A stretch of 44,095 nucleotides of DNA from Stenotrophomonas maltophilia (lineage in GTDB: Bacteria > Pseudomonadota > Gammaproteobacteria > Xanthomonadales > Xanthomonadaceae). Shown piece after piece: positions 43,883-44,095 of the stretch. The notes under the pieces are model-generated. The model had not been told where the DNA came from. It did no database searches and was given only the letters and a program-made list of their open reading frames with translations. The translations under genes and the position numbers were made by a program. Location: contig NZ_RXLZ01000042.1 in assembly GCF_003970865.1 (NCBI RefSeq), positions 1 through 44,095 on the forward strand, given 5' to 3'. Numbering within the stretch: position 1 is the first letter of the stretch; each line of letters starts with the position of its first letter.

Positions 43883-44095
43883 GTGCTGATTATGCGGCAA
43901 AAGCGCGGGTTTCGGCCGGGCTGCGCCCGGCACCCGCAGAGGCCAGGACAACGGCAACGGCAACAGCAACAGCAACAGCGGGTTTCGGGGGGAGGGGGGG
44001 GCGGGGGGGGGTGTCGGGACCGCCCCGAAACCCGTCTCCTATAACCAACTTGGGCTGCCCGCCAACCTCGCCCGGTTGATCTGTGTGCGTGCGGC
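43883..44095. other. Right edge with coreless repeat element
   Basis: It holds an outer hairpin CCGGGCTGCGCCCGG (43916-43930), a CAACGG/CAACAG hexamer run (about 43949-43978) and the G-rich inverted element E (43979-44034). There is no gene. The ruvB promoter or the ruvA end would lie here or beyond the window. Confidence 0.6.
43979..44034. repeat. G-rich inverted element E, lacking the common core
   Basis: Arms CGGGTTTCGGGG (43979-43990) and CCCCGAAACCCG (44023-44034) are perfect 12-bp complements. The 32-nt interior is almost pure G with several G-runs. The flanking outer hairpin and CAACGG patch match those of the A/B and C/D composites, but the ACGCCGTAAACCC core is missing. Confidence 0.75.

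Noticed and set aside
43949..43978. CAACGG/CAACAG hexamer run, considered as a CRISPR or coding repeat
   Set aside because: Units are only 6 bp with no spacers, and there are no cas genes nearby. It recurs as a module of the intergenic composites.

Overview
The window looks like chromosomal DNA of a Stenotrophomonas species (maltophilia complex) or a close xanthomonad. Supporting evidence is the GC-rich backbone with strong third-position G/C bias, xanthomonad gene orders (copLAB; ruvB-ybgC-tolQRAB-pal-cpoB-queE-queC), and many GTAG-headed palindromes of the SMAG repeat type known from S. maltophilia. The species call is an inference from content, not from a database match.

Layout, left to right. 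115-6426 (minus strand): tsaB behind a YoaA-type helicase, then, past a 0.57 kb repeat-filled gap, a TPR lipoprotein coupled to the bifunctional penicillin-binding protein mrcB. 6523-8622 (plus): a two-domain glycosyltransferase. 8619-12371 (minus): a membrane-anchored repeat protein behind relA. 12502-13038 (plus): a small secreted protein. 13146-17231 (minus): hrpA. 17315-20214 (plus): dps and recQ, separated by a second repeat-filled gap. 20354-23682 (plus): the copper resistance operon copL-copA-copB. 23764-28583: an assortment of a GNAT acetyltransferase, a zinc-ribbon protein, a CPBP protease, a single-domain response regulator, two related esterases and a small secreted protein.

28661-34080 is a 5.4 kb genomic islet in the 3' end of a tRNA-Lys(TTT) gene. 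A 40-bp piece of the tRNA is repeated at its left end, and the original tRNA terminator is stranded outside it. The islet has lower GC and no SMAG repeats. It carries a membrane-anchored hypothetical gene, a translationally coupled pair (a DUF6998-like protein with E-D-QxK residues and a protein with an HEPN-like RxxxxH motif), a secreted trypsin-like protease, a truncated DUF4431 gene and a dead IS3-family element. No integrase is visible.

34293-44095: a putative HEXXH peptidase, then a right-to-left block of ruvB, ybgC, the Tol-Pal envelope machine (tolQ, tolR, tolA, tolB, pal, cpoB) and the queuosine genes queE and queC.

The two most interesting structures are the uncharacterised two-gene cassette at 29894-30972 and a family of large mirrored palindromic elements at 2907-3438 and 17881-18379. 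In the latter, the outer arms differ between copies but are self-complementary, while a 52-63 nt core between the arms is conserved.
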